Source: Boswellia sacra (Eukaryota > Streptophyta > Magnoliopsida > Sapindales > Burseraceae). Taken from it: 64,000 nt of DNA. Every line of letters begins with the position of its first letter. Within the stretch, counting starts at the first letter, position 1. Shown here in pieces: positions 10,721 to 22,716 of the stretch. The position numbers were made by a program, and so were the translations under genes. The notes beneath the pieces are model-generated. The model had not been told where the DNA came from. It did not search any database and saw only the letters and a list, made by a program, of their open reading frames with translations. The stretch is from assembly GCA_013180625.2 (NCBI GenBank), contig SNVD02011052.1:434001-498000 (forward strand). Direction: 5' to 3'.

Positions 10721-13700
10721 CAAGGCCTTTCGACACTTAAGGGTACCATAAAATAAGCTACAAAGACCAGTCTTGGAGGTCATCCGAGTTGCCACCCAAG
10801 TAACTAACCGCAAGAATAATTGGATGACAATAACCGATCCCTTACTTTAGGACTAAACTATCCATCATCTCTTCAGAGTCGGGTTTGGGAAATTAGATAT
10901 AGATTTTTGATCCGTCAAGAAAAAATTCGAACCCCACTAGGGTCTATTACGTTTGAGGTTTTAATCAGTCAATTGCTATCTATCTTGATCTTAAATTCAC
11001 TTTCATGCATACAGCTGATTTTATCTAAATTATTACATTGCAGTGAGGCACTACATAATTATTCATCAAAATAAAGTATAAGGATAAGCCAGGAAAAGGA
11101 TTACAATCGTTCAATCACAAATAAATGCGATTATGATAAAAATACAAAAAGAGTCTTATGTCGAGTTCAACGAGCTTGCCATTGGAAAGTCGATCTACCA
11201 CCATGCATTATGGCTGGGTCCACTGTCCAATCTCCCTCACGCCATCAACCTCCACAAGATCAGTTTCTTCACCATCAACATGATTTTACCCGATCTGATC
11301 ATTATCACATGATAAAAAAAAGATAAGAAGAATGTAATTATGACATGGTGAGCACACGTCACCATGGATTCAATGACATGACTCACTGTGTGGCCCGCTT
11401 ATCGTGACATCTGCTTATGAATTAAATGCTATCTTTAGGATTTTAACGGACCAAGACAAACAACCATTCATAGATTCAATAGTATCCACAAGAATGATCT
11501 GGATAGCCTCTCATGATTTGAACGGTATCCTTCAAACGGTAGAAAATGGGGAGGCCATCCATTTCATGGATGGTATCCCTAATGATGAATCAAGAGTGCA
11601 ATAAAAATAAAGCACAACAAAGTAAAGTATAGTAAAGTAAATAGCGATAATAAAAGTGCAGCAAAGTAAATTGTAATAAATTAAATGGTGATAAATTAAA
11701 AGTGCGACAAAGTAAATGGTAGTAAAGTAAAAGACAATAACGTAAATGAGTACGAAAAGTAAAATAAAAGTGCGATAAAGCAAATAAATAGAAAAGTAAA
11801 TGGCAATAAAGATAAAGATGCAGTAAAGTACATAAGCAAAAATATAAGCAAGAAAATATAAAATGCAACAAAATAAACGGTGAATATCACAATAGGGGCA
11901 TATTAGAGTGGTGGTTTCCCATTGACAATCACCGATCCACCACCAGTCGCCCGTATTCACCTATTCTCCAAGGCTTTTCAGCACTTAGGGTTACCATAGA
12001 ACAAGCTACGAAGACTAGTCTTGGACGTCATCTGAGTTGCCACCCAGGTAACTAACCGCAGGAATAATTGGATGACGATAACCAATCCTTTACTTTAGGA
12101 CTAAACTATCCATCATCTCTTCAGAGTCGGGCTCGGGAAATTAGAAATGGATCCTTGATCCGTCTAAACAAAATTCGGCGCCCACTGGGGTTTGTTAAGT
12201 TTGAGGTTTTAATCAGTCAATTGCTATCTATCTTGATCCTAAATTCACTTTCATGCATACAACTGATTTTATCTAAATTATTGCATGTGTAGTGAGGCAC
12301 TCCATAATTATTAATCAAAATAAATTACAAGGATAAGCCAGGAAAGGGACTACAATCGTTCAATCACAAATAAATACGGTTAAGATAAAAATACAAAAAG
12401 ATAAAGCACAAGAAAATAAACTAACACTTATATTCCCCATGTTGAGCTCAACGAGCCTGCTGTTGGAAAGTGGATCTGCCACCATGCATTATGTCTACGT
12501 CCATTATCCAATCGTCCCTACTCGTCAACCTCCACAAGATAGGGTTCTTCACCATCAGTGTGAATCTACCCGATCTGATCATTATCACATGATAAAAAAA
12601 GATAAGAAGAATGTAATTATGACATGGTGAGCACGCGTCACCATGGATTCGGTGACATGACTCACCCGTGCGGCCCGTTTATCGTGACATTTGCTTATGA
12701 ATTAAATGGTATCTTTAGGATTTTAACAGACCAAGACAGACAACCATTCATAGATTCAATAGTATCCATAAGAATGATCTGGATATCCTCTCATGATTTG
12801 AACAGTATCCTTCAAACGGTAGAAAATGGGATGGCCATCCATGAAATGGATGGTATCTGTGATGATGAATCAAAAGTGTAATAAAAATAAAGCACAACAA
12901 AGTATAGTAAAGTAAATGGCGATAATAAAAGTGCAGTAAAGTAAATTGCAATAAAATAAATGGCGATAAATTAAAAGTGCAGAAAAGTAAATTGTAATAG
13001 AGTAAAAGACAATAAAGTAAATGAGTGCGAAAAGTAAAATAAAAGTGTGATAAAGAAAATAAATAGAAAAGTAAATGGCAATAAAGATAAAGATGCAGTA
13101 AAGTAAATAAGCAAAAATAAAAGCAAGAAAAGATAAAATGCAACAAACTAAATGATGGATATCACAATGGGGGCATATTAAAGTGGTGGTTTCCCATCAA
13201 CCATCGCTGATCCGCCACCACTCGCCCATATTCACCTAATCTCCAAGGCCTTTTGGCACTTATGGCTACCATAGAATAAGCTACAAAGACTAATCTTGAA
13301 GGTCATCCGAGTTGCCATCCAGGTAACTAACTGCAAGAATAATTGGATGACGATAACTGATCCCTTACTTTGGACTCAACTATCTATCATCTCTTCAGAG
13401 TCGAGTTCAAACAATTAGATATGGATCTTTGATCTGTCTAGACAAAATTCAGCCCCCACTGGGGTCTATTAAGTTTGAGATTTTAATCAGTCAATTGCTA
13501 TCTATCTTGATCCTAAATTCACTTTCATGCATACAACTGATTTTATCTAAATTATTACATGTGTAGTGAGGCACCACATAATTAGTCATCAAAATAAAGT
13601 ATAAGGATAAGCCAGGAAAGGGATTACAATCGTTCAATCACAAATAAATGCAGTTAAGATAAAAATACAAAAAGATAGAGCACAAAAAAATAAACTAACA

Positions 13701-15799
13701 CTTCCATTCCCTATGTCAAGCTCAATGAGCCTACCATCGAAAAGTGAATCTGCCACCATGCATTATGGTTTTGCATCCACTGTCCAATTGTCCTCACATC
13801 ATCGACCTCTGCAAGATCGATTTCTTCACCATCAATGTGAATCTACCCGATCTAATCATTATGACATGATAAAAAAAGATAAGAAGAATGTAATTATGAC
13901 ATGGTGAGCTCACGTCACCATGGATTCGATGACATGACTCACCGTGCAGCTCGCTTATCGTGACATCTGCTTATGAATTAAATCGTATCTTTAGGATTTG
14001 AACAGACCAAGATAGACAACCATTCATAGATTCAATAGTATCCACAAGAATGATCCGGATAACCTCCCATGATTTGAACAATATCCTTCAAACGGTAGAA
14101 AATGGGATGGCCATCCATAAAGTGGATGGTATCCGTGATGATGAATCAAGAGTGTAACAAAAATAAAGCACAACAAAGTAGAGTATAGTAAAGTAAATGG
14201 CAATAATGAAAGTGCAATAAAGTAAGTTACAATAAAGTAAATGGCGATAAATTAAAAGCGTGGTAAAGTAAATTGTAGTAGAGTAAAAGACAATAAAGTA
14301 AATGAATGCGAAAAGTGAAATAAAAGTGTGATAAAGCAATTAAACAAAAAATTAAATGGCAATAAAGATAAAGATGCAGTAAAGTAAATAAGCAAAAATA
14401 AAAGCAAGAAAAGATAAAATGCAACAAAATAAACGGTGAATATCACAATAGGGGTATATTAGAGTGGTGGTTTCACATCGACAATCGCTGATCCACCACC
14501 ACTTGCCCGTATTCAGCTAATCTCCAAGGCCTTTCGGCACTTGGGGGTACCATAGAACAAGTTACGAAGATAGTCTTGGAGCTCGTCTAAGTTGCCACCC
14601 AAATAACTAACCGCATGAATAATTGGATGACGATAACCAATCCTTTACTTTGGGACTCAACTATCCATCATCTCTTCAGAGTCAGGTTCGAGAAATTAGA
14701 TATGGATCTTTGATCTATCGAGACAAAATTCGGCCCCCACTGGGGTCTATTAAGTTTGAGGTTTTAATTAGTTAATTGCTATCTATCTTGATCCTAAATT
14801 CACTTTCATGCACACAACTGATTTTATCTTAATTATTACATGTGCAATGAGGCACTTCATAATTATTCATCAAAAAAAAGTACAAAAATAAGCCAAGAAG
14901 GGGGTTACAATCGTTCAATCACAAATAAATGCGGTTAAGATAAAAATACAAAAAGATAAAGCACAAGAAAATAAACTAACACTTCCATTCCCTATGTCGA
15001 GCTCAATGAGCCTACCATTGGAAAGTAGATCTACCACCATGCATTATGGTTGTGTCCACTATGCAATCACCCTCACATCATCGACCTCTACAAGATCGGG
15101 TTCTTCACCTTCAGTGTGAATCTACCTGATCTGATCATTATCACATGATAAAAAAAGATAAGAAGAATGTAATTATGACACAGTGAACACACGTCACCAT
15201 GGATTCCACGACATGACTCACTGTGTGGCCAACTTATCGTGACATATGCCTATGAATTAAATGGTATCTTCAGGATTTTAACGAACCAAGATAGACAACC
15301 ATTCATAGATTTAATAGTATCCACAGAATGATCCGGATAGTCACTCATGATTTGAACGGTATCCTTCAAACGGTAGAAAATGGGATGGCCATCCATGAAG
15401 TGGATGGTATCCATGATGATGAATCAAGAGTGCAATAAAAATAAAGCACAACAAAGTAAAGTATAGTAAACGGCGATAATAAAAGTGCAGTAAAGTAAAT
15501 TGCAATAAAGTAAATGGCGATAAATTAAAAGTACGGTAAAGTAAATTGTAGTAAAGTAAAAGACAATAAAGTAAATAAGTGCAAAAAGTAAAATAAAAGT
15601 AAGATAAAGCAAATAAACGGAAAAGTAAATGGCAATGAAGATAAAGATGCAGTAAAGTAAATAAGCAAAAATAAAAGCCAGAAAAGATAAAATGCAACAA
15701 AATAAATGGTGAATATCACAGTGGGGGCATATTAGAGTGGTGGTTTCCAATCGACTATCGCTGATCCACCACCACTCGCCTATATTCACATAATCTCCA
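10721..15799. repeat. Tandem array of four units of about 1.27 kb
   Basis: Units run 10721-11968, 11969-13243, 13244-14524 and 14525-15799, each starting caaggcctttcggcactt or a close variant. Each unit has the same order: a caaggcc block, a segment around cccactggggtctattaagt, a segment around aacaaccattcatagattcaa, then an A-rich tract of about 300 bp built on short aaagtaaat-type repeats, then a gggggcatattagagtggtg end. Units differ by scattered substitutions and small indels. The minus-strand ORFs rich in F, L, Y and C are translations of the A-rich tract and are not genes. Origin unknown: arrays like this occur in non-coding parts of Tat/Ogre-type gypsy elements, but no pol gene is present to prove it. 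Confidence 0.85.
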
Positions 15800-16227
15800 T
15801 TCTAACCACAAATCATAAAAAACATAACAAAAATGATAAGATGACAGAGGAAGTGTGGAGATTTGCCCTTAGGCTATATCGAATAGTGAGTGTTTATGGG
15901 TGGCTGTTTGAAAACAAGGGTATGTGTGTAAAGTTTGAAAATAGTGAGGGTTGGAAGTTGCTGAAACAGGGGTGTTTTTATAAGAATCTCAAAGAAAGTG
16001 GATTTGAAAGTGTTGAGAGGAGAGGTGTTTTGTAGAAGTCTCAAAGGAAAGGGGGTTAGAAAGTTTTTTGGAAAGGAGGGGTTGGAAGGAATTTTTTGGA
16101 GCTAGCATGAGAAACAAAGCAAATACTTGATGCTCAAATGTCGAGGAGTCGCCTCAATTTATAAAAAATGGGGGAAGGGAGCACGCGTGTGTGGCATATG
16201 CGTCGAGTGTTTTTTCAGAACACACCC

Positions 16228-16259
<32 letters not shown>

Positions 16260-16530
16260 TAAGACACTAAGCTTGCTATTTCAAACGTTGCCTTCCTACT
16301 TCACGTGCACATGTCGTCTTTCATGCATAGTCCAATTTCACTTTCAGATGTGGATTTTTTTTGGGCTTTTAGGCTTTTGGGTTGTTTTAAGGTCTTTATA
16401 CTAAGCATTTTTGGCCCAACTTGATTTTCTATGATTTTTTATGTATGTGTGTTTTTGTTTTGGGCTGGTTTTCTGTGTTTAGGTTATTTTCAGTCCGTTT
16501 TTCAAGTCATAAGTCCATATCATTCAACAT
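15800..16530. other. Unique flank of the tandem array, with a C24-A10 homopolymer
   Basis: No gene is recognised. G-rich text (about 15840-16110) on the plus strand is followed by 24 consecutive C (16225-16248) and 10 A (16249-16258), then T-rich DNA. The plus ORFs here (15841-16035, 16168-16404) lack any recognisable domain, and the second contains the homopolymer. CACTA coding similarity resumes at about 16590. Confidence 0.6.
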
Positions 16531-16589
16531 TTCCTCGGTGGCTCATCATTGAGCCAAACCTCCTTATTGTCAGGTTCGAACCATAAGCA

Positions 16590-17740
16590 CAAAATCAATG
16601 CTTACACTCACATTGTAGAAGTTGGAAGTGTTACAAAAAGACTACCTATTGAGTTTCATAGTAATAGACAAGCAGCTAGTGATGGAGCAACAAAATTTAA
16701 AAGCTTCTTAGGAGTCACCACATTTAAAAATGTCCCAATTACATATGATAGCTAGTTTAATGTCTCAGAAAAGATAAAAGAAAGATTATGGGAAATAGTT
16801 AAGGTATATAAAAATTAATTGTTAATATTCATGTCATAATGAATTCGCAATTGATTATGTTAGTTTTTATGTAGATTTTTTTTTTGTAACCGAGGTGTCC
16901 GGGCAGTTTTTATGTAGATGACATATGAGATCGATGAAGAGAGAAAAAAGTACTTGTTGTGCTCATGTTGTAGCAAGTGGAGAACATTCAAAAACAATCT
17001 GACATCAAAGTTCATTCAAGGATGAGCTAGAGATGCCCAAGTATCCTTCACCTAGATATAACTACATCCTATAAGAAGATTAGGATCAATTTGTTAAAGT
17101 TCGATGATCCTTGACATTTTTTGGCAATTTTTATATACTTGAATTTTAATCTTTTATTGGTTTTGGAAATAAACTTAGGATAATTGCAATATAATTTATT
17201 TTCATTGCATTTCATTTTGTAGGAATTGAGGGACAAATGACAAGGCCACTATAAACAAAATAAACTTGACCATTGTCTTTCAAGATTGGGTTATGCAAGC
17301 TTGGAGAAGAAAATTATACTATTCTTTTCCATTCATTTTATTTTAATTATTAATAGTTATAGTACCTTTATTTTTTTTATGTTTGTAGCAAAAAAGGACT
17401 GGCAGCAATGAAGAAATTCCTCATTGGGACTTATCGAAAGTCGCATATAAGAGTAAGAAATAAGAATATGTCATCAATGCAAAAGTTAAAAGATAAGCTA
17501 GGAAAATAGTAGGTTTAGATGTATTTAAAATTTTCCTTTTATAATGATAGTTACAAAAAATTAAAAAAAAAATCTTTTATTTCTCTTGTAGGTTAAGTTG
17601 AAAAAAACACATGGTGTAAGTGGTATACCCACTCAAACAGGTGAAGACATTCTTACCATTATATTGGAATATCATGAATAGCTAGGTCATACATGAGGTA
17701 GAAGACATGGAGTTGCAGCATCCTTATACTTGGGAATAGA
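16590..17740 (+). pseudogene. CACTA transposon protein, C-terminal domain fragments
   Basis: Frames give RLPIEFHSNRQAASDGATKF, then GVTTFKNVPITYDSW, KIKERLWEIVK, EERKKYLLCSCCSKWRTFK, a DHCLSRLGYASLEKK block and GEDILTIILEYHE. These line up with the plant CACTA/transposase-associated region (NGQPIGDNATKF, PVTYKNWRxVP, KEKIWQxVQ, HRLSRKGYAGLE, RDDILTxALGxPEH). Frames are broken by stops and by intron-like AT-rich gaps. A 29-bp retroposon scar interrupts it at 16877-16905. Confidence 0.7.
16877..16905 (-). mobile_element. 29-bp truncated retroposon scar with 14-bp target repeats
   Basis: The direct repeat gtttttatgtagat occurs at 16863-16876 and 16906-16919. Between them lies a T run, then gtaaccgaggtgtccgggca. 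On the minus strand this is a short 3' end with a poly-A tail, as left by a severely 5'-truncated SINE or LINE. The ggtgtccgggc text resembles plant SINE sequence from memory. Confidence 0.55.
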
Positions 17741-18049
17741 AAAAAATTAAAAAAGAAAACATAAAACTTCTTCTTTCAATATTGGTAAGCTAGTTAAGGA
17801 CAAAATGGAAAAAAAATATAAATGAGATTGTGGAGAAAAAAGTTTATGAAAGGTTATGGCCCTCCAAGCCAACAGAAGAAAGAAAAATCTGGGAATGCAA
17901 GTTGCTATAAAGAGTATCAAATATTTCGCCATCATGATGTGCATTATACCTTTGCAAGAGGTATCTTGCATATAACCTAACTTAATATTATTGTTTATTT
18001 AGTTTAGAAATATATTAACTTCATTTATGTTAATAAAAGGCATCAAATG

Positions 18050-18150
18050 CAAAGTAGCTTTGGAGAATGTTAATAATATTGTTGCCATTGGTGATATTCA
18101 AAAACAAAGAACCTAATCTAGTTGTTTAGGGTATTCCATTAGCTTTTGCT
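18050..18150 (+). pseudogene. CACTA transposon protein, short conserved block
   Basis: Reads GIKCKVALENVNNIVAIGDI and, after a stop or shift, GIPLAF. This corresponds to the CACTA block with NIVAxGTV and GVPLG. It continues the 16590-17740 fragment and precedes the Ulp1-like part. Confidence 0.55.
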
Positions 18151-18405
18151 GATAACAACCCCAACTAGGGTTTTGCACTAACATAATAGATCGTCAAATG
18201 GCAAACTGTCAACAAATTAAGCAAGAAAAAACCACAAATAGCAAATAAATAATTTGACCCACCAATAACCTAGCTAGGGTTTTGCACTAACTCGATAGAT
18301 CGTCAAATAGTAAACAGTGAACAAATCAAGCAACAAATAGCAAACAACCACAAATAGTAGAAAAATAATATGACCTGCTAATAACCCCAGCTACGATTTT
18401 GATAT
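18150..18405. repeat. Three diverged repeats of about 110 bp
   Basis: The block ctagggttttgcactaac recurs at 18165 and 18274, with a decayed third copy near 18391. Each is followed by atagatcgtcaaat and an A-rich stretch with caaatagcaaa. It lies between CACTA coding blocks and may be intronic expansion or an insertion. Confidence 0.6.
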
Positions 18406-18944
18406 AGAAATCAATGATCTCATCCCTCGTGGGGTTTCTTTATGGAGGATGCAGGAGGACGAACCAGTAGTACTTGTCATTACCGTGAAACAAAGGGTGT
18501 CTAGGATTAGGATTATTGTGCGAGGAAGAACTGAAGGCCAACCCATGAGTGAAATGATAACCCAACATGCGGAGGGGGCAGATGAGAGGAGAAAGAGCCG
18601 AAGTTCTAGCTGCTTAATGAAATGATGATCAGAAAACCAAATTCAACAGGTCGCTATCTTTCTATTGCTGATTGGTGAGTCGCCCAAACTTCTATTCTCT
18701 TTTTCACCCCCTATTTTTCTTATAAAAAATTTAATAGAATATTGAGTACAATTTTTTGCCCCATGTTTTTCTTACATCAGAGTCTATCAGTACATAATAA
18801 AACATGACATAATACAATTTTGTGAAATGAAAAAATGATTTCAATTATAACAATAATAGTTTACAGGAGGTATGATAAATATTAAAGAATTACATATAAT
18901 GATTTGTTATCTATCACATATATATTCTAACATTAATTTTTTCT

Positions 18945-19640
18945 CACAGGCTACTTATAAGAAGTCAAAGAAGCAACAATTGGACAAAATATATAGATTT
19001 GGTAATCCTTCAGCATTCTCAAATCTATTAGCACAACATAATGTAGAAAGAGCTTATGCGTTTTTATCAAGAATAAGAGAACTCGATGGATATCAAGTTC
19101 TAATCTTTCCATATATTAATAGGTAATTATTCTATTAAAATTTTATATATACGTTAAAGTACTAAATGAGAAACGCCATGACATTCACATTATTATTTAA
19201 CATGAATTCTATTTTTAGGGAGCTTTGGATGTTAGTAGTTATAGATCTGCACAAATGCCAAGCATGCGTCTTGGATAAACTTGGTCAAGATCTTTGTAAT
19301 AATTTAAAGAAATTTGTTCAATTGTAAGTAGTTACAACCTTAACATGATATATATATAACTTATCTATTTAGTTAAATTTTGAAGTAATGCTTTCAAGAT
19401 CTATTATGTGGAGCATGGTAGTCGAAAAAGTATAAATTGAAAGATTATCAATGTATAATTAAACATTAGTTTTCTTGAAATTTTTGTGTGTTTACAGTAA
19501 TCATATTGAATTCTTGTACCTTGTTGTGCAGTGCCTTCGACAACCAACAAATGGTAGGTATGGATTCTATGTTTTAGCATATAAAAGGAGACCAATACTA
19601 ATTTTAAAGGATTTTGTGAGAATAAGGTAAGGATTTTATG
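18945..19640 (+). pseudogene. CACTA-associated Ulp1-like (C48) cysteine protease fragment
   Basis: The first frame (within 18872-19126) reads YKKSKKQQLDKIYRFG and then YQVLIFPYINR. The next block reads ELWMLVVIDLHK. A later block reads CLRQPTNGRYGFYVLAYKRR. Plant CACTA C-termini end in an Ulp1-like peptidase with H-W-x-LLVID and QPGSVECGYYVM. Here the His before W is replaced (ELW) and the catalytic Cys block reads GRYGFYV, so Cys is lost. The fragment is inactive. Intron-like AT-rich gaps separate the blocks. Confidence 0.65.
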
Positions 19641-20262
19641 TTCAAATTAATATCAAGTCATGTGGGTATCCATATTTAGATTTTATAACTTCAGGTGTGA
19701 GTTAATAAATAAGAGATAGAAAGAATCACTTTTATTTTTGTTAGTTATATTTATTAAGTTTTAGTTTGTTGGAATAGAAAATTACAACTAGAAGGTGATT
19801 GATGAGATTAGATGCAAGTAGGCAGAGTTTCTTTGAAAGTTTTTTTTTGAAAGTTTTTTTTTTCACTTACAATAGTATGTACTATGTATTTCATTAATGT
19901 TATTTGACATTATACTGGTGACTTTTGGTGGATTATGGTTATCTTCGTGATAATTTTGTTTTAGTTACAGAAAGGTTCAGTTGCAAAACATTTCCGAGTA
20001 TGTTTAATGCTTTGTAATGACATCAAGTTACAAGTGCACCATCATAAAAACGTATTTGTTAGTTAACTTGCTTTTCATGCTTATTCTATTAATTCTAAAT
20101 TTTTATATACAATTAAGTCTATAAATGTATGCAATACTTTACATGTTACTTACTATTTCTTTTCTTTATAATGTAGTGGGATCATTGTGCTAATAGTGAT
20201 TTTTTAGAAGTATTTTTTGAAGAGATTGATATTGGTACTTACTCAATACCACGTAGTTGTAC

Positions 20263-20268
<6 letters not shown>

Positions 20269-20305
<37 letters not shown>
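20269..20305. repeat. (TG)n microsatellite
   Basis: About 18 TG units in a row. The plus ORF 20217-20477 crosses it and is not a gene. Confidence 0.95.
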
Positions 20306-20308
<3 letters not shown>

Positions 20309-20315
20309 TTTTCTA

Positions 20316-20490
20316 TTTGTTTCCATTTTTATAATACATTTTCTAAAAATGCACATTCACAAATACATTCTAAATCAATATCGACCACATATCATTTTTA
20401 GAATTAAAACATATACATTTATTAAATTAATCCATATATTATTTCCTAATTTGGAAAACAAAACTCAAAATACATAAACAAACACCCCAA
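20316..20490. mobile_element. MITE, GTTTGTTT family, copy 1
   Basis: The interior has aaaatgcacattcacaaatac, aaatcaatatcgaccacat and atcatttttagaa, and it ends with aaaatacataaacaaacacc. The order of blocks matches copies near 34462, 37648 and 61459. The ends are inverted GTTTGTTT-type repeats. The left edge is decayed. Confidence 0.55.
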
Positions 20491-20560
20491 GTACTTATGT
20501 AGTTTTTACTAACTTATTTTTCATGTAGCGGTTGTTAATTTAAATATGAAAATGTGTTAT

Positions 20561-22270
20561 TGTAAGCACTGAAATTTTGCATATGGTTTTGAGGCCCAAT
20601 GATGATAGCCAGAGACATTAATCGGAAGCCTTTTTTGATCTGCGAGGACACAGAAACTCAAACACTGAAATAGATAGAAAGCCAAAAGGCTTGCGATCGG
20701 TGTGGTACCGATAGTGAGTGGTCGAGACCTTAGGATTAGGAGTCATGTCTACATTTGTCTGTCTTATGCATTTGCAGATCTATCTTCGCAATAAGGTCAA
20801 CATGGGGGTTGGAAAAGAGGCAATATGCCCCCATCCCAAGGGGGCAAACAATGGTGTTACGACCCAGAAAATAGGATTGGCATCTTTAACCTAGGTTTCC
20901 TAGCTTTAGTCTTGTAGGCGCATAGCTTTAGTCTTAAAGGTGGCTCACAAGTGCCCTTAGCTTGATGTTCTATGCCTCTAGTCTTGAAGACAACTCAAGA
21001 AAGCCTTTAGCTTATGGCGTCATGCCTATTGAACTAGGCTCCACGCCTTAGAACAATCTAGAAACCTATTAAGGCGTGCAACTTATAGAAAAGAGATACG
21101 CCTATAGGCTACTATGCGTGTGCCTCTTGCTATAATCTCACATCAGGAAAAGAGCCCATCTAGTGACCCTTAGAAAGCCTATATAAGGAAAACGACTCCC
21201 CTTCTAGTGCAAGCGATTTTGGGTGCAAAAATACCTAAAATTCTTTAATATATTTGAGATATTTTGAATATAATTCAAGAGCTTTCTTTCAATAAATATT
21301 TTCAGTGTTTTCTCAGTGTTCATAGTGTTCTTTGAATTATTCTAAAGCACTCACACAAGTTAAAGATTTGACTTCTGATTAAATTCAGAATTTGGTAAGT
21401 TTTCTGAGGGCCTCATCTTTAGTTTAAAAATTGTCATGTTTAGTTTTTGAGTAATTAGTCGCTAATTGCCATGTTTAGTTTAAGAGTAATTAGTAGTTAA
21501 TGATGTCATGTTTATTTTAGGAATAGCTTAATTAGAAGTTAATTATGCCATGCTTAGTTTAGGAGTATTTTAATTAGTTGTTTAATCAATATTTTAATTA
21601 TGTCACATTTGGTTTGGGAGTAGTTTAATTAGTAGTTATTTGTGCCATGATTAGTGGTTAGTTAGTAGTTAACTATGCATGATTAATGGGTAATTATGTA
21701 GTTAATTAGTTTTTAATTATGCCATGGTTAGTAGTTAAGTATACAATATCTAGTGGTTAATCACGCATGTCTAGTGTAGTTCAATGTTTATTATGTCTTA
21801 TCTTGTTTGTCATTGCTAATGCCTTTGCTTCTCGTTAGAGGGCTAATTTAAGATTCCATTAGCTTACGGAAGCATTTAGTTTACTGCAATATCATTTGAA
21901 TTGTTGTAATCCTCCACCGATTCCCCCATGTATGATGGAAATGTAATCAATTCTCCTACCCTTTCTTTGTTTGTATATAAATTGTTGACACCTCATATGT
22001 AATCAAAAGATAAAATCTGGTTGTGTGCATAAGTGAAATTAGGATTAAGATAAGATAGCATTAGTGACTTAAAACTTAGAACTTAGCAGACCCTAGTGGA
22101 GGCCAGATTAACGTCTGGGTATGTATAATATGTACCTAACTTCTTAAACTCGACTTTGAAGAGATGATAGGTAGTTAGGTCTATAAGCAAAGGACCAACT
22201 GCTGTCATCCAGTTGTGCTTCATGGACTATTATAGTATTTATTTACTTTCACAACTTGTGCTTGCTATTA
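20561..22270 (+). repeat. Probable gypsy LTR fragment and diverged short repeats
   Basis: It begins TGTAAGCACTGAAATTTTGC, which I associate with plant Tat/Ogre-type LTR starts (recall). TATA-like text at 21180-21190 (ctatataagg) fits an LTR promoter. Between about 21420 and 21780 are imperfect repeats of attagtagttaat and ccatgtttagttta. No flanking duplication or second LTR was found. No gene is seen. Confidence 0.35.
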
Positions 22271-22716
22271 TGTTATATCTATGTTTGATTGATGAAATGA
22301 TGACAAAGAAGATGTTCAAGATTATGCATTGTTGCCAATGTAGGATTACATAAATGTACCATGACATCATACTGGCTTAGGACAATGAATATTTCCTAAA
22401 CTTTTTCTCAAGTTAGGGATCTAAATTGAACATATGGTTGCCCATGAAGGCGATTGGAAGTTTCCATTGAGATATTTAAAATGATTAGATGTAGTGAGGA
22501 CTATACTTTATTGCAAGTGTTTGAAGCGATATGTGAGCTAAGTTAGAATATTATAAGATAGTTTGATCTAGATCTAATAGGGATGGAATAGTAGAGCAAG
22601 TATTAATAGCGTAGTAAAAATGCTTTCCTTGCCATTAATGTATTTGTTATGATAATTTTAGACTCTTGAAAATTAATGACGACAGCGGTAAAGGAAGTAC
22701 TTAGATGAGTCATATT

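Larger units (their letters stand above)
7292..20200 (+). mobile_element. Degraded CACTA (En/Spm) transposon, nested with later insertions
   Basis: Plus-strand fragments of the usual plant CACTA coding region occur in the expected order: DUF4218 (7540-7930), DUF4216 (8330-8740), C-terminal transposon domain (16590-17740), a short continuing block (18050-18150) and an Ulp1-like protease (18945-19640). They are interrupted by a solo LTR (8975-10493) and by a tandem array with flanking DNA (about 10700-16530). Neither CACTA terminal inverted repeat was located, so the outer limits are approximate. Stops and frameshifts are frequent throughout. Confidence 0.7.

Noticed and set aside
11532..15789. 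Many minus-strand ORFs of 60-140 aa rich in F, L, Y and C inside the array
   Set aside because: They translate the A-rich aaagtaaat tracts in every frame. Composition is low complexity and tracks the repeat units.
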